Source: Deferribacter autotrophicus
Lineage (GTDB): Bacteria; Chrysiogenota; Deferribacteres; Deferribacterales; Deferribacteraceae
Reading direction: 5' to 3'
DNA length: 64,000 bases
NCBI RefSeq assembly: GCF_008362905.1
Contig: NZ_VFJB01000008.1
Coordinates: forward strand, 117,904-181,903
Shown here one piece after another: positions 7,673 to 17,587 of the stretch. Each line of letters begins with the position of its first letter. Position 1 is the first letter of the stretch. The notes beneath the pieces are model-generated. The model saw only the letters and a program-made list of their open reading frames with translations. It ran no database searches and was not told the origin of the DNA. The position numbers and the translations under genes were made by a program.

Positions 7673-8526
7673 TATTTTTTATTTGTAATATAAACTCCAA
7701 AAATGGTTAACAATCCGCCCAATATCATGAAAAGAGTTAGCTGTTCGTGTAAGATAATTACACCAAAAAGTGTTCCAAAAAAAGGTACCAAATATATAAA
7801 TACTGAAGCTCGAGTGGCACCTATTTCCTTAATTCCGTTGTAAAACCACAAAAATCCCAAAACTGTAGCGAATACCGATAATACTATCAAAGAAATTGCT
7901 ACATTTAGATTGAAAACTAAACTTCTTGTAAAAATATCGTTAATGGCAAAAGGAGTAAGTAGTATTGTGCCCCAGAATATAGAATATGCCGTTGATTCCA
8001 TGGGGGAAAGGGTGTTAAGAGCTATTTTGCCAAAAATAGTGTAGGCTGACCAAGATAAAGCAGCAAATACGATTAAGATATCACCGTAATTAAGGTCTGA
8101 AAAAGCAGTTTTGTCAAAATGACCGTTTGTGATGATAAGAAATAAACCGGCAAATGATAATATTAGTCCTGTATAATTTAAAAATTTCAGTTTTTCTTTT
8201 AAAAATAGATTTGTTATTAACGCAGTAATAGCCGGATTTATGGCTACAATAATTGAAGCTTTGGATGCTTCTGTGAGACCTAATCCTTTTAAAAAGAATA
8301 TGTTATAAAGAAAGATACCGGTAAATCCGCCTATAAAACATACAAAAAAATTGTTTTTATTAAAATGTGGAATATTCCGTTTGATGATTATAAGAAAAAT
8401 GATTGAGCTTATAAAAAACCTGAAAAAAGCAACTGAAAAAATGGAAAGATATGCAACGGCTACTTTTCCTGCTGTAAATGATGCTCCCCAAAAAATTGTG
8501 GATAAAACTAATTTTAAATAAATCAT
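7669..8526 (-). CDS. EamA/DMT-family transporter
   Basis: 285 aa, about ten membrane helices in two EamA repeats, each with the GxxxLI...G pattern (ITNLFLKEKLKFLNYTG in repeat 1, GVIILHEQLTLFMILGG in repeat 2). The family exports or imports small metabolites; the substrate cannot be predicted. The start overlaps the stop of the HAD phosphatase gene (ATGA), so it is the last gene of the minus-strand cluster. Confidence 0.9.
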   Translation of the reverse strand: MIYLKLVLSTIFWGASFTAGKVAVAYLSIFSVAFFRFFISSIIFLIIIKRNIPHFNKNNFFVCFIGGFTGIFLYNIFFLKGLGLTEASKASIIVAINPAITALITNLFLKEKLKFLNYTGLILSFAGLFLIITNGHFDKTAFSDLNYGDILIVFAALSWSAYTIFGKIALNTLSPMESTAYSIFWGTILLTPFAINDIFTRSLVFNLNVAISLIVLSVFATVLGFLWFYNGIKEIGATRASVFIYLVPFFGTLFGVIILHEQLTLFMILGGLLTIFGVYITNKKY

Positions 8527-9149
8527 AAAAAATTCAAAATTTCCAGGTGGTTGTGAATTAACGGAGAGTCTTCCAATCTGTTTTTATACGCTACAAAATG
8601 AACTTTTGCATTTTTTGCGGCATAAAGGTCATTGGTAGTATCTCCGATATAAAGGACATTTTCTTGAGCAATCTTGAAAAAATCTAAAATTTTGAAAACA
8701 CCTTCGGGGTCAGGTTTTGGTTTTGTGACATCAAAAGAAGTGATTTTAATTTTAAAATATTTTTCAAGTCCAAAATGCTCAAGTAGATAATGAAGGGAAT
8801 GTCCTCTGTTAGTAAAAACTGCTAAATTATAACCTTTATCGTATAATATCTCGAGTGTTTCTTTCAGATTTTTTTCTGGTTTCATTAGGTTTAAAAACCG
8901 TTTGAAGTTCATATTTTTTGCAAATTCAAGTATCTCTTCTATAAGCCTTTCATCATCAGTCAACATTCTAATGATTTCTTCGTTAGTTTTCATTAAAGCT
9001 TTTCTCACATCTTCATGGTTGTCTCTTTGAATTTTTGGAAGATTAAACCTTTCGCAAATAAAATCGTAATAAGCTAAAACGGCATCCTCACTGTCAAAAA
9101 GTACTCCATCACAATCGTAAATTATTGTATTAATATTGTTTTTATTCAA
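8523..9149 (-). CDS. HAD-family phosphatase (Gph/PpaX-like)
   Basis: 208 aa. HAD motif I is YDCDGVLFDS with nucleophile D12 and acid D14; motif II is AVFTNRG; the lysine and the acidic motif are in TKPKPDP and YIGDTTND. A helical cap lies between motifs I and II, as in phosphoglycolate phosphatase and pyrophosphatase PpaX. The substrate is not determined. It overlaps dus upstream by 8 nt and the transporter gene downstream by 4 nt. Confidence 0.87.
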   Translation of the reverse strand: MNKNNINTIIYDCDGVLFDSEDAVLAYYDFICERFNLPKIQRDNHEDVRKALMKTNEEIIRMLTDDERLIEEILEFAKNMNFKRFLNLMKPEKNLKETLEILYDKGYNLAVFTNRGHSLHYLLEHFGLEKYFKIKITSFDVTKPKPDPEGVFKILDFFKIAQENVLYIGDTTNDLYAAKNAKVHFVAYKNRLEDSPLIHNHLEILNFL

Positions 9150-10113
9150 CGAACTCCTCCAAAAGTTTTAAAAATTCATCTTCAGATTTTATTTGATAAA
9201 CTTTTTTTCTGAAGTCGGATGAATTTTTATATCCTTTTAAAAACCATATGGAATATTTTCGCACTATATCCAGATAGTTTTTTCTAAATTCTTTTTCATA
9301 GTATAGAAGCTCGATAATAAGCTTTTTCTTCTCATCTAAACTTAAAAACTCATGTGCATCTTTGCCTTCCTTAATTGCAGAAAGGATCCAGGGAGCTTTC
9401 ATCATTGCTCTGCCAATCATTACAGCATCCACACCTGTATTAAGCATCCTATTGAAACTAATATGGTCATAAACATTACCATTACCTATTAATAAAATCT
9501 CTTTTTTCAGGTTTGCAACCTCATTTAAGGCAAATAAATTTGCTTCTCCTCCAAACATTTGAGATTTTGTTCTTGCGTGAAATGTAAGTATATCAACACC
9601 TTCACCTTCACATATTTTTAAAATCTCTTTGTAAACATAAGATTTTTCATCCCACCCAAGTCTTGTTTTTACCGAAATTGGTTTATCTGTAGCTTTTCTC
9701 ATATTTTTAATAATTTCTCTAAGCTGTTTTAAATCTTTTAAAAGATAGGAGCCGGCATAGGATTTTAATACTTTTTTTACCGGACAACCAGCATTTAGAT
9801 CATAACCATCCGGATTTGATACCTCTTCACATACTTTAATGGCATCGTAAAAGGAAGCTGGATCATTTCCAAATAGCTGCAGAAAAACTGGATGGTCATT
9901 TTCTAAAATTTTTGCGTATTTTAAAGTGTTTTCCACCTTTCTTTTTAATCCTTCCACGGAAACCATCTCTGTAAAAATGACACCATCAAAAAATTTTCTT
10001 ACAATCCTCCTAAAAGGTATAGTAGTAATACCTGCAAGAGGAGCGGCAACCATTTTTTCTTTTTTTATTGTGTCTATAATGAGATGTTTAGCCGGTGATA
10101 TCTGGCATAACAT
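9142..10113 (-). CDS. dus: tRNA-dihydrouridine synthase (DusB-like)
   Basis: 323 aa flavoprotein that reduces uridine to dihydrouridine in tRNA. Seen: AAPLAGITTIPFRR at the N-terminal barrel strand, the catalytic cysteine in NAGCPVKKV (C110), KTRLGWD, HARTKSQ and GNGNV...VMIGRA flavin phosphate-binding segments. The ATG at 10113 overlaps tsaD by 26 nt; a later ATG at 10053 would remove 20 residues and start right at the first barrel strand, so the start is uncertain. Confidence 0.92.
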   Translation of the reverse strand: MLCQISPAKHLIIDTIKKEKMVAAPLAGITTIPFRRIVRKFFDGVIFTEMVSVEGLKRKVENTLKYAKILENDHPVFLQLFGNDPASFYDAIKVCEEVSNPDGYDLNAGCPVKKVLKSYAGSYLLKDLKQLREIIKNMRKATDKPISVKTRLGWDEKSYVYKEILKICEGEGVDILTFHARTKSQMFGGEANLFALNEVANLKKEILLIGNGNVYDHISFNRMLNTGVDAVMIGRAMMKAPWILSAIKEGKDAHEFLSLDEKKKLIIELLYYEKEFRKNYLDIVRKYSIWFLKGYKNSSDFRKKVYQIKSEDEFLKLLEEFVE

Positions 10114-11077
10114 CGTATGCTGTTTCTTTTACCCCCATAAATTTTCTTTTTCTAAAAAATTTATAAGCTGTATAAGCAATCATATCTCCGTTATCGGTAC
10201 AAAGTCTTTTTGATGGGAAAAATAACTCTATCCCTTTTTTCTGATAATAACTTGATAGCTTATTTCTCAAATAACTGTTTGCAGAAACTCCTCCTGAAAC
10301 AGTTATTTTTCTCAATTTGTATTTATCAATAATTTTATCCAATTTGTTTATAAAATTATTAAATATTGAAAATTGAAAGGATGCTGCTACATCTTCTATA
10401 CTATACTCATTTTTCTCCAAAACATTTAAAACTGCAGTTTTCAATCCGCTAAAGGAAAAATTAACACTATTTTTCAATGCAACAGGAAATTTTATTTTAT
10501 TCTCATCTCCTTGCAGTGCAAGTCTTTCAATTTCAGGGCCGCCAGGATAGGGTAAATTCATCATTTTTGCTACTTTGTCAAAACATTCGCCAACGGCATC
10601 ATCCACAGTGTGGGACAGGAGATAAAAATTGTATGCATCGTCAACTTTATATATATGCGTATGTCCTCCAGAAATAATGAATGACAGATATGGCGGTTTT
10701 AATGATGGATTTTCTATTTCACATGATAAAGTATGCGCAGCCAGATGGTTAACTGGTATTAAAGGTTTTTTAAGTCCGTAAGCAAGTCCTTTGGCAAAGG
10801 CTACTCCCACAAAAAGTGAACCGATAAGCCCTGGCGCATTTGTTACACCTATTAGGTCGATATCTTTTTTATCGATTTTTGCTTCGTTCAACAGTGACAA
10901 AAATATCTCTTCCAATTTTAAAAGGTGATTTCTTGAAGCAATTTCGGGTACAACACCACCAAACTTTTTATGTAGATCTATTTGTGATGATATGATACTT
11001 CCTTTGATCCCTTCTTTGGAATCATAAATTGCCATAGAAGTTTCATCGCAAGATGTCTCAATTCCTAATACAAGCAT
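10088..11077 (-). CDS. tsaD: tRNA N6-adenosine threonylcarbamoyltransferase
   Basis: 329 aa, full length. It transfers the threonylcarbamoyl group to A37 of ANN-decoding tRNAs in the TsaBDE complex. Seen: GIETSCDET at residues 5-13, the metal-binding HLAAH (H111, H115), FIISGGHTH, DDAVGECFDK, PYPGGPEIE, FSFSGLKTA and SGGVSANSYLR. It lies two bases after the YibQ-type gene and overlaps dus, so it is part of the long minus-strand operon. Confidence 0.97.
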   Translation of the reverse strand: MLVLGIETSCDETSMAIYDSKEGIKGSIISSQIDLHKKFGGVVPEIASRNHLLKLEEIFLSLLNEAKIDKKDIDLIGVTNAPGLIGSLFVGVAFAKGLAYGLKKPLIPVNHLAAHTLSCEIENPSLKPPYLSFIISGGHTHIYKVDDAYNFYLLSHTVDDAVGECFDKVAKMMNLPYPGGPEIERLALQGDENKIKFPVALKNSVNFSFSGLKTAVLNVLEKNEYSIEDVAASFQFSIFNNFINKLDKIIDKYKLRKITVSGGVSANSYLRNKLSSYYQKKGIELFFPSKRLCTDNGDMIAYTAYKFFRKRKFMGVKETAYDVMPDITG

Positions 11078-11079
11078 AA

Positions 11080-12243
11080 TTAATTCAACACCTCTTTAAT
11101 ATTGGTAATTTTAATCCCTTTTTGTTGTAGATGTGGTAATTCCTCTTTTAAAACCTGGATAGTATTTTCTTTTAAATGGCCAATAATTATGATTGTGTTA
11201 TATTTTTCGAAAAGGGATAATACTTCATAAAGTTTTTCACGGATATAATTTTTATCATCCACATTATCGATAAATTTTCTATTCATACCACATTTCATTT
11301 TTAAAGATTTACATACATTATAAGCCACTGTTTTTGTACTTGTATGGCTATCGATAAAAGTATCAGTATATTTTTTTAGTGCATTTAACACTTGTTGCAT
11401 TTTTTCTCTATTTTCTGTCAATGCCGAACCCATATGATTGTTTGCCCCTTCAATAAATCCAAGATCTTCTACATCTTTTCTGATGATTATTTCAATAAGA
11501 GATTTAGGTGTATTGAGGAAAATCGCTCCTTTACCGGGATCGGTATTAGGATAAGTTTTAGGTTGCATTGGAAGGTGCAGAAAAACGGTTTTATTGTGTT
11601 GCTTTGCAATTTTTACTGTTTCTTTAGAGTATTTTAAAAATGGGATAACAGACATGGTTATAGGATAGGGGATGGATGCAAGCTTTTTGGCTAAATTAAT
11701 ATTGTTACCGCAGTCATCAATAATTATTGATAATCTATGGTTATTATTTTTATTTTTTAAATACATTTCTTTATTCGTTTTATTAGCTGATTTCTTAAAT
11801 CTTGATACTTTAAAAACAATTTTGATAAATTCGTTTTCGGCAGATAATTCATTTTCACTAAAATAGCTTATTTTAAATTTTTCTTTTTTCAGTAAATTCC
11901 CGATATTATAAAAAAGTGTGTCTACTTCATTTTTATTAAGTTTTAAATAATATTTTAAAAGTATTTTTTTATTCTCTTTGATCAGTTCATGTTTTGCAAA
12001 ACTTTTGTCAATTTCAAGATCATAAAATATTGCTTTGATATCTTTTTCTATTTGCCTTGCATAATTAAATTTTGATTGTTCCAATTTTATATCTTTCTCA
12101 AGATTTTTTACTTTTATATTTATCACAGCAAGAATAATCAAAAGCACCATTACAAAAAAAATTCCACCAACGATAAACGCTGGTGGAATAAGTTGCTTCT
12201 TCTTTTTCCTTGTCTTTTTGTTACTTTTTCTCTTTGCTGCCAT
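11080..12243 (-). CDS. Divergent polysaccharide deacetylase family protein (YibQ-type)
   Basis: 387 aa. A basic N-terminus and one membrane anchor (about residues 22-44) are followed by a divergent polysaccharide-deacetylase domain from about residue 170: SIIIDDCGNN (DD motif), MSVIPFLKYS, HLPMQPKTYP and ANNHMGSALT. It probably sits on the periplasmic face of the inner membrane. In many diderm bacteria this family lies beside envC and ctpA, as here. Its enzymatic activity is not well established. It overlaps ctpA by 23 nt. Confidence 0.9.
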   Translation of the reverse strand: MAAKRKSNKKTRKKKKQLIPPAFIVGGIFFVMVLLIILAVINIKVKNLEKDIKLEQSKFNYARQIEKDIKAIFYDLEIDKSFAKHELIKENKKILLKYYLKLNKNEVDTLFYNIGNLLKKEKFKISYFSENELSAENEFIKIVFKVSRFKKSANKTNKEMYLKNKNNNHRLSIIIDDCGNNINLAKKLASIPYPITMSVIPFLKYSKETVKIAKQHNKTVFLHLPMQPKTYPNTDPGKGAIFLNTPKSLIEIIIRKDVEDLGFIEGANNHMGSALTENREKMQQVLNALKKYTDTFIDSHTSTKTVAYNVCKSLKMKCGMNRKFIDNVDDKNYIREKLYEVLSLFEKYNTIIIIGHLKENTIQVLKEELPHLQQKGIKITNIKEVLN

Positions 12244-13516
12244 ATTTGATCAAACCTTTTAAAATATCCATTGCAAATTTAAGTTGAAGGTCATTATTTA
12301 AATCTTGTTCTGATTGATTAACACTAATATTAGTAGAATTATCTTTTAGTTCATCGTTGGTCAAATGATTCTCTAAATCTTTTTCTTTAATAACAGGGTG
12401 ATTGTTTTCTACTACAATTTTCCCTTCAGGAATTTCTATATCAGGTTTTATCCCCACATTTTGGATGGAATTGCCATTTGGTGTGTAATATCTTGCCGTT
12501 GTAATTTTCACAGCTGAACCATCATTTAATGGAATTATGGTTTGAACGCTTGCCTTTCCAAAAGAAGTTTTCCCTACAATAATTGCTCTTCCGTAGTCCT
12601 GCATTGCACCTGAGAAGATTTCTGATGCCGAAGCAGAACCTTCATTAATAAGGACAACCAAAGGTATTTCGAGATCTCTGTATGAAAGAAGCGAAGATTT
12701 ATAATGTCTCTCTTTACCATCACGATCTTTTGTGAAAACTACGGTTTTACCTGCTGGGATAAATATACTGGATACATTAATTGCTTCATTTAACAAACCA
12801 CCAGGATTATTTCTTAAATCAAATATAAGTCCTTCAATATTTTCTTCTTCAAGTTTTTTGAGAGCATTAATTACTTCTTTGGAAGCATTACTCTTGAAAC
12901 TTGTGAGTTTAATATAACCTATATTACCGTATTTTTTATATTTCACTGCTTTTATTTTTATTATTGCTCTGGTAATTGTCACATCAAAAGGCTTATCAAC
13001 CCCTTTTCTGAAAATAGTTATGGTAACTTGAGTGCCAGGTTTCCCACGCAACTTTTTCACGGCTTCTTCAAGGGTAATATTTGCCGTGGATTTACCATTA
13101 ATTTTTATTATTTTATCTCCCGCTTTAATTCCCGCCTTATAAGCTGGTGTATCTTCAAGCGGTGCAATAACTGTTAGGACATTGTCCCTGATACCAATAG
13201 TTATACCTAATCCCCCAAATTCACCCTTTGTCTCAATTTGAAACTCTTTGAACATATCCTTAGTAAAATAGTTGGAATGAGGATCAAGTTCTTGCAACAT
13301 TCCTTTGATAGCACCATTGATAAGCTTTTCTGTATCGACTTTCTCTACATAGTTATTTTGTATTATTGACATTACATTGGTAAATTTTTCCAATAACTCA
13401 TATTTGCTGTACTTTGCTGCATAAACATTATTTATTTTAAAGGTTACTATTGTAAATGTCGCTATTAACAGTAAAGATGCAATTATGGATAAATAGATTA
13501 ATTTCCTTTTATTCAT
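12221..13516 (-). CDS. ctpA: Carboxy-terminal processing protease (S41 family)
   Basis: 431 aa periplasmic serine protease. It has an N-terminal membrane/signal segment (about 7-30), a PDZ domain (about 95-180, with the GGLGITIG carboxylate-binding loop) and the catalytic core. The Ser/Lys dyad is S296 in GSASASEI and K321 in FGKASVQ; the spacing of 25 is that of the family. The C-terminal ~60 residues are polar and variable. Start and stop overlap envC and the deacetylase gene, so expression is probably coupled with cell-wall division genes. Confidence 0.95.
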   Translation of the reverse strand: MNKRKLIYLSIIASLLLIATFTIVTFKINNVYAAKYSKYELLEKFTNVMSIIQNNYVEKVDTEKLINGAIKGMLQELDPHSNYFTKDMFKEFQIETKGEFGGLGITIGIRDNVLTVIAPLEDTPAYKAGIKAGDKIIKINGKSTANITLEEAVKKLRGKPGTQVTITIFRKGVDKPFDVTITRAIIKIKAVKYKKYGNIGYIKLTSFKSNASKEVINALKKLEEENIEGLIFDLRNNPGGLLNEAINVSSIFIPAGKTVVFTKDRDGKERHYKSSLLSYRDLEIPLVVLINEGSASASEIFSGAMQDYGRAIIVGKTSFGKASVQTIIPLNDGSAVKITTARYYTPNGNSIQNVGIKPDIEIPEGKIVVENNHPVIKEKDLENHLTNDELKDNSTNISVNQSEQDLNNDLQLKFAMDILKGLIKYGSKEKK

Positions 13517-14676
13517 TCAACAACCTCCTTTTTCAGCCATTTTAAAGGGTTTACCGCTTTACTCTCTTTTCTTATTTCGAAATAAAGATAAGCTGATTTG
13601 TTATTTAAATCAACATCAATTATACCAATTTTGTCTCCTTTTTTAACTTTTTGATTTTTTTTTACCAAAACTTCATCAATATTCGCATATAAAGTATAAA
13701 AAAATTTATCATGATTTATAATTACAATGTTTCCCAACCCCCTTACCCAGTCAATATATTTAACATCTCCATCGAATATTGAGCGAACATAACCATCACC
13801 GGTTATCTGAATTTTTATTCCTTTGTTGTAAATCTTACCTTTAAAACCTTTTATTTCTTTTGGACCAAAAAATTCTATCACATTACCTTCTACTGGCCAG
13901 GGGAGGTTACCTTTATTTTTAAAAAATGCACTGTTAACAATCTCTTTGTCACCATTTTTTACCAATTGATTATCAAGATTTTTAAATCTTCTTTCCAATT
14001 CATCCTCTTTTGATTTTAAAACTGCTAAATATTGTTTTATACTATTTTCATCCTCTTTTAGTATGGCAACCAGTTGTTTTTGCTGCAATTTTTCATCTTC
14101 TAATTTATTGATGATGGAAATTTTTAATCTTTTTATAGCAATTATGTCTGCCAATTTATTTTTAACTTCATTATGTAATGTCTTAAGCCTGTTTTGAATG
14201 TCTTGATACTCTTTAATTAAATCGTAGATTTTAAGATTTATATTTTCCAAAAGTTCAAAATTATTTTTAACTTCATAATATTTTTTAGTAAAGAATAACA
14301 ATTTTAAACGCAAATATTTCTGGTTGTCGAGAAGATATATATTAAGCTTTCTGATTCTTTCTTTTAGAAAATTGCTTTCTGTATCCAATTTTTTTATTTT
14401 ATATTCTATCTCTTTTCTTTCTTTTATTAGTTTTTGCATTTTGTAATCAACTTTTTTTAAAATATCTTTTTGTTTTTTAATTGATATTTCAAGAGATTTC
14501 AATTTTTTTTCAATTGTCTCTTTGCTTCTAAGAATTGTATCCAATTTTTTCGTTTCGTTTTTTATCTCTTTTTTTACTTTATTAAGGTATTTTATAACAC
14601 TATCGTATTCTTCTATAATTTCAGCAAAAGAGACATTAAATATAATTATGAAAATAAGGATTATCCTAATTATCAT
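13513..14676 (-). CDS. EnvC-like murein hydrolase activator (degenerate LytM)
   Basis: 387 aa from the ATG at 14676, which gives a clean signal peptide ending VSFA; a GTG at 14691 would add five residues. A long coiled coil (about 20-250) is followed by a C-terminal LytM/M23 domain (about 265-385). The zinc ligands of active M23 enzymes are not there: the HxxxD position reads NKGIKIQ and the HxH position reads YLYFEIRK. This matches EnvC-type activators, which do not cut murein but switch on amidases under FtsEX control. Direct linkage to ftsX and ftsE supports this. Confidence 0.9.
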   Translation of the reverse strand: MIIRIILIFIIIFNVSFAEIIEEYDSVIKYLNKVKKEIKNETKKLDTILRSKETIEKKLKSLEISIKKQKDILKKVDYKMQKLIKERKEIEYKIKKLDTESNFLKERIRKLNIYLLDNQKYLRLKLLFFTKKYYEVKNNFELLENINLKIYDLIKEYQDIQNRLKTLHNEVKNKLADIIAIKRLKISIINKLEDEKLQQKQLVAILKEDENSIKQYLAVLKSKEDELERRFKNLDNQLVKNGDKEIVNSAFFKNKGNLPWPVEGNVIEFFGPKEIKGFKGKIYNKGIKIQITGDGYVRSIFDGDVKYIDWVRGLGNIVIINHDKFFYTLYANIDEVLVKKNQKVKKGDKIGIIDVDLNNKSAYLYFEIRKESKAVNPLKWLKKEVVE

Positions 14677-15562
14677 GGATAGAACCGGCACTTTTCAAAA
14701 AACTTGAGGCACTAAAGTAGCTAAAACTAATTATCAAAACAATAAAAATGGCAAAGTATATGAGTCCTATTTTAATGTTTGGTAATACAAAAAAATTGAA
14801 TCCCAGGACAGAAAGTGCATTTTTTACCCCCCAGTCAAATATGATGTATGTAAGAAACATTGCAAAGATAAAAGAGATTATATTCTCAATAATTGAAGCG
14901 AAAATTATTGGTAAAATTATAAAAGATTTTGTGGCACCCACAAGACTCAGGATTTTGATTTCGGTTTTAAATTTGTACATATTTAATTTTATCATGTTAT
15001 AAGTTATTGAAGCTATGGATAAAGAAATAAATACTAACAATATGATAAAGAAAAAATTTAATGAATATTTTATTTTCATAAAATTCAATATCCATGTTTC
15101 ACCGATTGATGTTTTTTCAACTCCATTGAATTGTTCAATTTGTTCTTTTAAGTTATTAATGTAATTTAAATCTCTAAAATTTTCTTTAATTTTTATTTCA
15201 ATAAAGCTTGGGAACAACTCCGGTGGTAATAATTTTAAATATTCATCAATATCTTCGTTATTTATCAAATAATTATAGGCATCTTCATTAGAAAAATATT
15301 TTATACTTTCAATGCCTTCTAGTTTTTTTAAAGAATTTTTCAGGTCATCAACAGTATCTTTTTTATCATTTTTTAGATAAACTCTCACCGCCTTCACATT
15401 TGTGAGTTTATCGAAAAAATCGTTAGTAGAATATATTATTATTCCGATTGTATTTAATAAAAGCAGGATTGTAATTATAGATATATTGCTAGTTAAATTG
15501 TTTTTAAAATTTTTCTTAAAGAATTTTATTCCCTTGGAAAGTAAAAATAGTATCTTTCTCAT
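14666..15562 (-). CDS. ftsX: Cell-division ABC transporter permease-like protein FtsX
   Basis: 298 aa with the FtsX layout: a cytoplasmic N-terminus, membrane helix 1 (about 25-47), a periplasmic domain (about 50-170) that would bind EnvC, and three C-terminal helices. It forms the inner-membrane FtsEX complex that passes the ATPase cycle of FtsE to EnvC and the murein amidases. It overlaps ftsE by 4 nt and the envC-like gene by 11 nt. Confidence 0.94.
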   Translation of the reverse strand: MRKILFLLSKGIKFFKKNFKNNLTSNISIITILLLLNTIGIIIYSTNDFFDKLTNVKAVRVYLKNDKKDTVDDLKNSLKKLEGIESIKYFSNEDAYNYLINNEDIDEYLKLLPPELFPSFIEIKIKENFRDLNYINNLKEQIEQFNGVEKTSIGETWILNFMKIKYSLNFFFIILLVFISLSIASITYNMIKLNMYKFKTEIKILSLVGATKSFIILPIIFASIIENIISFIFAMFLTYIIFDWGVKNALSVLGFNFFVLPNIKIGLIYFAIFIVLIISFSYFSASSFLKSAGSIHDN

Positions 15563-16224
15563 TTTACCGTGTCGCTTACAAGCTTACCGTTTTCAAGTTT
15601 CAAAACTCTTGCTGGAAATTTATTAATTAAATGTTCATCATGAGTTGCAACTAAAACTGTGGAACCATTTTTTGCAATATTCTGTAATAAATTTATAGTT
15701 GTTTCTGCCCTTTCTGGATCAAGGTTACCAGTAGGTTCATCTGCTAAAATTATCAATGGTTCGTTAATTAAAGCTCTTGCTATGGCTACTCTTTGTTTCT
15801 CTCCTCCTGAAAGCTTTTTAACAATGGTATTCCTTCTTTTAAAGATATCAAGTTTGTGCAGTAAAGGAATTATTTTGTTTTCCATGTGAGTTTTGTCTAA
15901 ATAAAATATTTCAAGAGCTATTTTTATATTTTCATATACAGTATAATTTTCTAGTAGTTTAAAATCTTGAAAAATAACGCCAATATTTCTACGTAGATAA
16001 GGAATACTGCTTTTTGTGATATAACTTACATTTTTTTTCCCTACAAGTACTATACCTGAAGTAGGGTATAAATCAGCATAAATTAATCGTAATAAAGTAG
16101 ATTTTCCAGCACCACTTTTCCCTGTAATATAAACAAATTCACCACGATCAATTTTAAATGATACATTATTCAAGGCTTTTTTATCACCTACGAAACTTAC
16201 TGAAACATTGTGAAAATCAATCAT
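15559..16224 (-). CDS. ftsE: Cell-division ATP-binding protein FtsE
   Basis: 221 aa ABC ATPase. Walker A GKSGAGKS (35-42), Q-loop FQDFKLL (85-91), signature LSGGEKQ (138-144), Walker B LIILADEP (157-164) and the switch histidine in VATHD. Length and the YVYITG...LLRLIY pattern are those of FtsE, and ftsX follows directly. The start overlaps the preceding 71-aa gene by 8 nt. Confidence 0.95.
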   Translation of the reverse strand: MIDFHNVSVSFVGDKKALNNVSFKIDRGEFVYITGKSGAGKSTLLRLIYADLYPTSGIVLVGKKNVSYITKSSIPYLRRNIGVIFQDFKLLENYTVYENIKIALEIFYLDKTHMENKIIPLLHKLDIFKRRNTIVKKLSGGEKQRVAIARALINEPLIILADEPTGNLDPERAETTINLLQNIAKNGSTVLVATHDEHLINKFPARVLKLENGKLVSDTVK

Positions 16225-16432
16225 CCTTTATTAACTGTCCTATTTTTATCTGATTTTCAATCTCCTGATGAAGTTTTAAAGTGGTTTTAAAGTCTTTGAA
16301 TGGTTCGTTTCTTTTAAAGACTACCATGCCACCAGAAAACACACAAATATTTACTTTGTCATTGTAAACTTCTGTCTGAACATGATAAACTTTATTTTTA
16401 TATTTTACAATAGTATTAAATGACCTATTCAT
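16217..16432 (-). CDS. Small uncharacterised protein before ftsE
   Basis: 71 aa, no signal peptide or membrane segment. It looks like a short beta-rich domain (TIVKYKNKVYHVQTEVY, then KVNICVFSGGMVVFKR) followed by a helix. I do not recognise the family. It is one base downstream of the DUF4388 gene and overlaps ftsE by 8 nt, so it is translated with the ftsEX operon and is probably real. Confidence 0.75.
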   Translation of the reverse strand: MNRSFNTIVKYKNKVYHVQTEVYNDKVNICVFSGGMVVFKRNEPFKDFKTTLKLHQEIENQIKIGQLIKDD

Positions 16433-16433
16433 A

Positions 16434-17468
16434 TCACTTCTTTTTTATCATTATTTCTTTTGGATTATGATATATTATAGGTGTATCTTGTTCTAAAGTA
16501 GTTATTTTGTCAATAAAAGCTTTATATCCATTATTTCTTTTTTCCATTTCTTTTGCTATTTTTTGGTTAAAAATGATGGTGTTTTTTATTACCTTTATAT
16601 TTGTTAAGTTTAAAAAGAAAATGTATATAATAACAACAAATAAAATAATTAATCCAAGTTTTTTTATTGTGAGTAAAAATGTTTTATCTTTTACAGATTT
16701 AACTTCAACAGATGATTCAATTAATCCATAATTTATAAGTTGAAAAATTACTTTTAAAACAAGATAATCACCAAGTGATGTCTTTTTAATAATATCATTA
16801 ATAGTATTATGTCCGTTGATCAAACTGTACACTGTAAACGCATCATTATTTAGCAATAGTTTTGAGCCCTTCTTTACCACAAGATCAAATTGCTTTGGAT
16901 CATTTGAGAGTATAACAGAATCTATGGCGTCCTCTTTTTTCTTATAAATGATATTTAAGTTTTCTATTTTCTTTTTAAAAAGTCTCAATTCATCAATATT
17001 TTTAAGTGCATCAAGGATGATTGCATCTAAACTTATAGGATCTATCTCATCAGAATTATAATCTATACTAGCATTTATAAATTCGTAGTTACCAGCTTCA
17101 AGGCTTAAGATTTTTTCAAGCTTATTGATGAGAAAATTTTTAAAGATTTCTTTTAATTTATTCTTGTCTAAAATCCCTTCTTCAATAAGTAATTTTCCAA
17201 ATCTTAACGGAAATTTTTTTTGTTTTTCCAGTAGTTCTTTTAGTTTATCAGAAGTTATAATTTTTTTCGTAACTAAATAATTGCCAATTTTTAATGTATC
17301 ATCTTCAGACTCTATTTTCACATCGACTAGTTTCCCATCGTAAAAATAAATTTCACCAAAAAAATCTTCATTACTAGAAACCTTCAATATTCCAGATTTT
17401 TGATTTTGTGATATTATTTGTAAAACATCTAAAAGACTGAATTCTTTTATGTCACCTTTTAAGCTCAT
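16434..17468 (-). CDS. DUF4388 (PatA N-terminal-like) membrane protein
   Basis: 344 aa. The N-terminal ~100 residues (GDIKEFSLLDVLQII, SGILKV, GEIYFYDGKLVDVKI) are a DUF4388 domain, found in regulatory proteins of delta-like bacteria. A second helical part contains KFGKLLIEEGILD-like repeats. A DALKNIDELR helix and a winged-helix-like stretch follow, and a membrane helix lies near 272-294, leaving a short C-terminal tail. Function is unknown; position suggests it is the first gene of the FtsEX run. Confidence 0.8.
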   Translation of the reverse strand: MSLKGDIKEFSLLDVLQIISQNQKSGILKVSSNEDFFGEIYFYDGKLVDVKIESEDDTLKIGNYLVTKKIITSDKLKELLEKQKKFPLRFGKLLIEEGILDKNKLKEIFKNFLINKLEKILSLEAGNYEFINASIDYNSDEIDPISLDAIILDALKNIDELRLFKKKIENLNIIYKKKEDAIDSVILSNDPKQFDLVVKKGSKLLLNNDAFTVYSLINGHNTINDIIKKTSLGDYLVLKVIFQLINYGLIESSVEVKSVKDKTFLLTIKKLGLIILFVVIIYIFFLNLTNIKVIKNTIIFNQKIAKEMEKRNNGYKAFIDKITTLEQDTPIIYHNPKEIMIKKK

Positions 17469-17587
17469 TCTAATTCCTCAAAATATTGATTAAATATAAA
17501 AGTAAGAAAACTATTATAAAAAATAAGTAAGCAGGGTAGAATACAAATTGATAGCATATGGACATATCAGAAGCAACTAATTCATAT

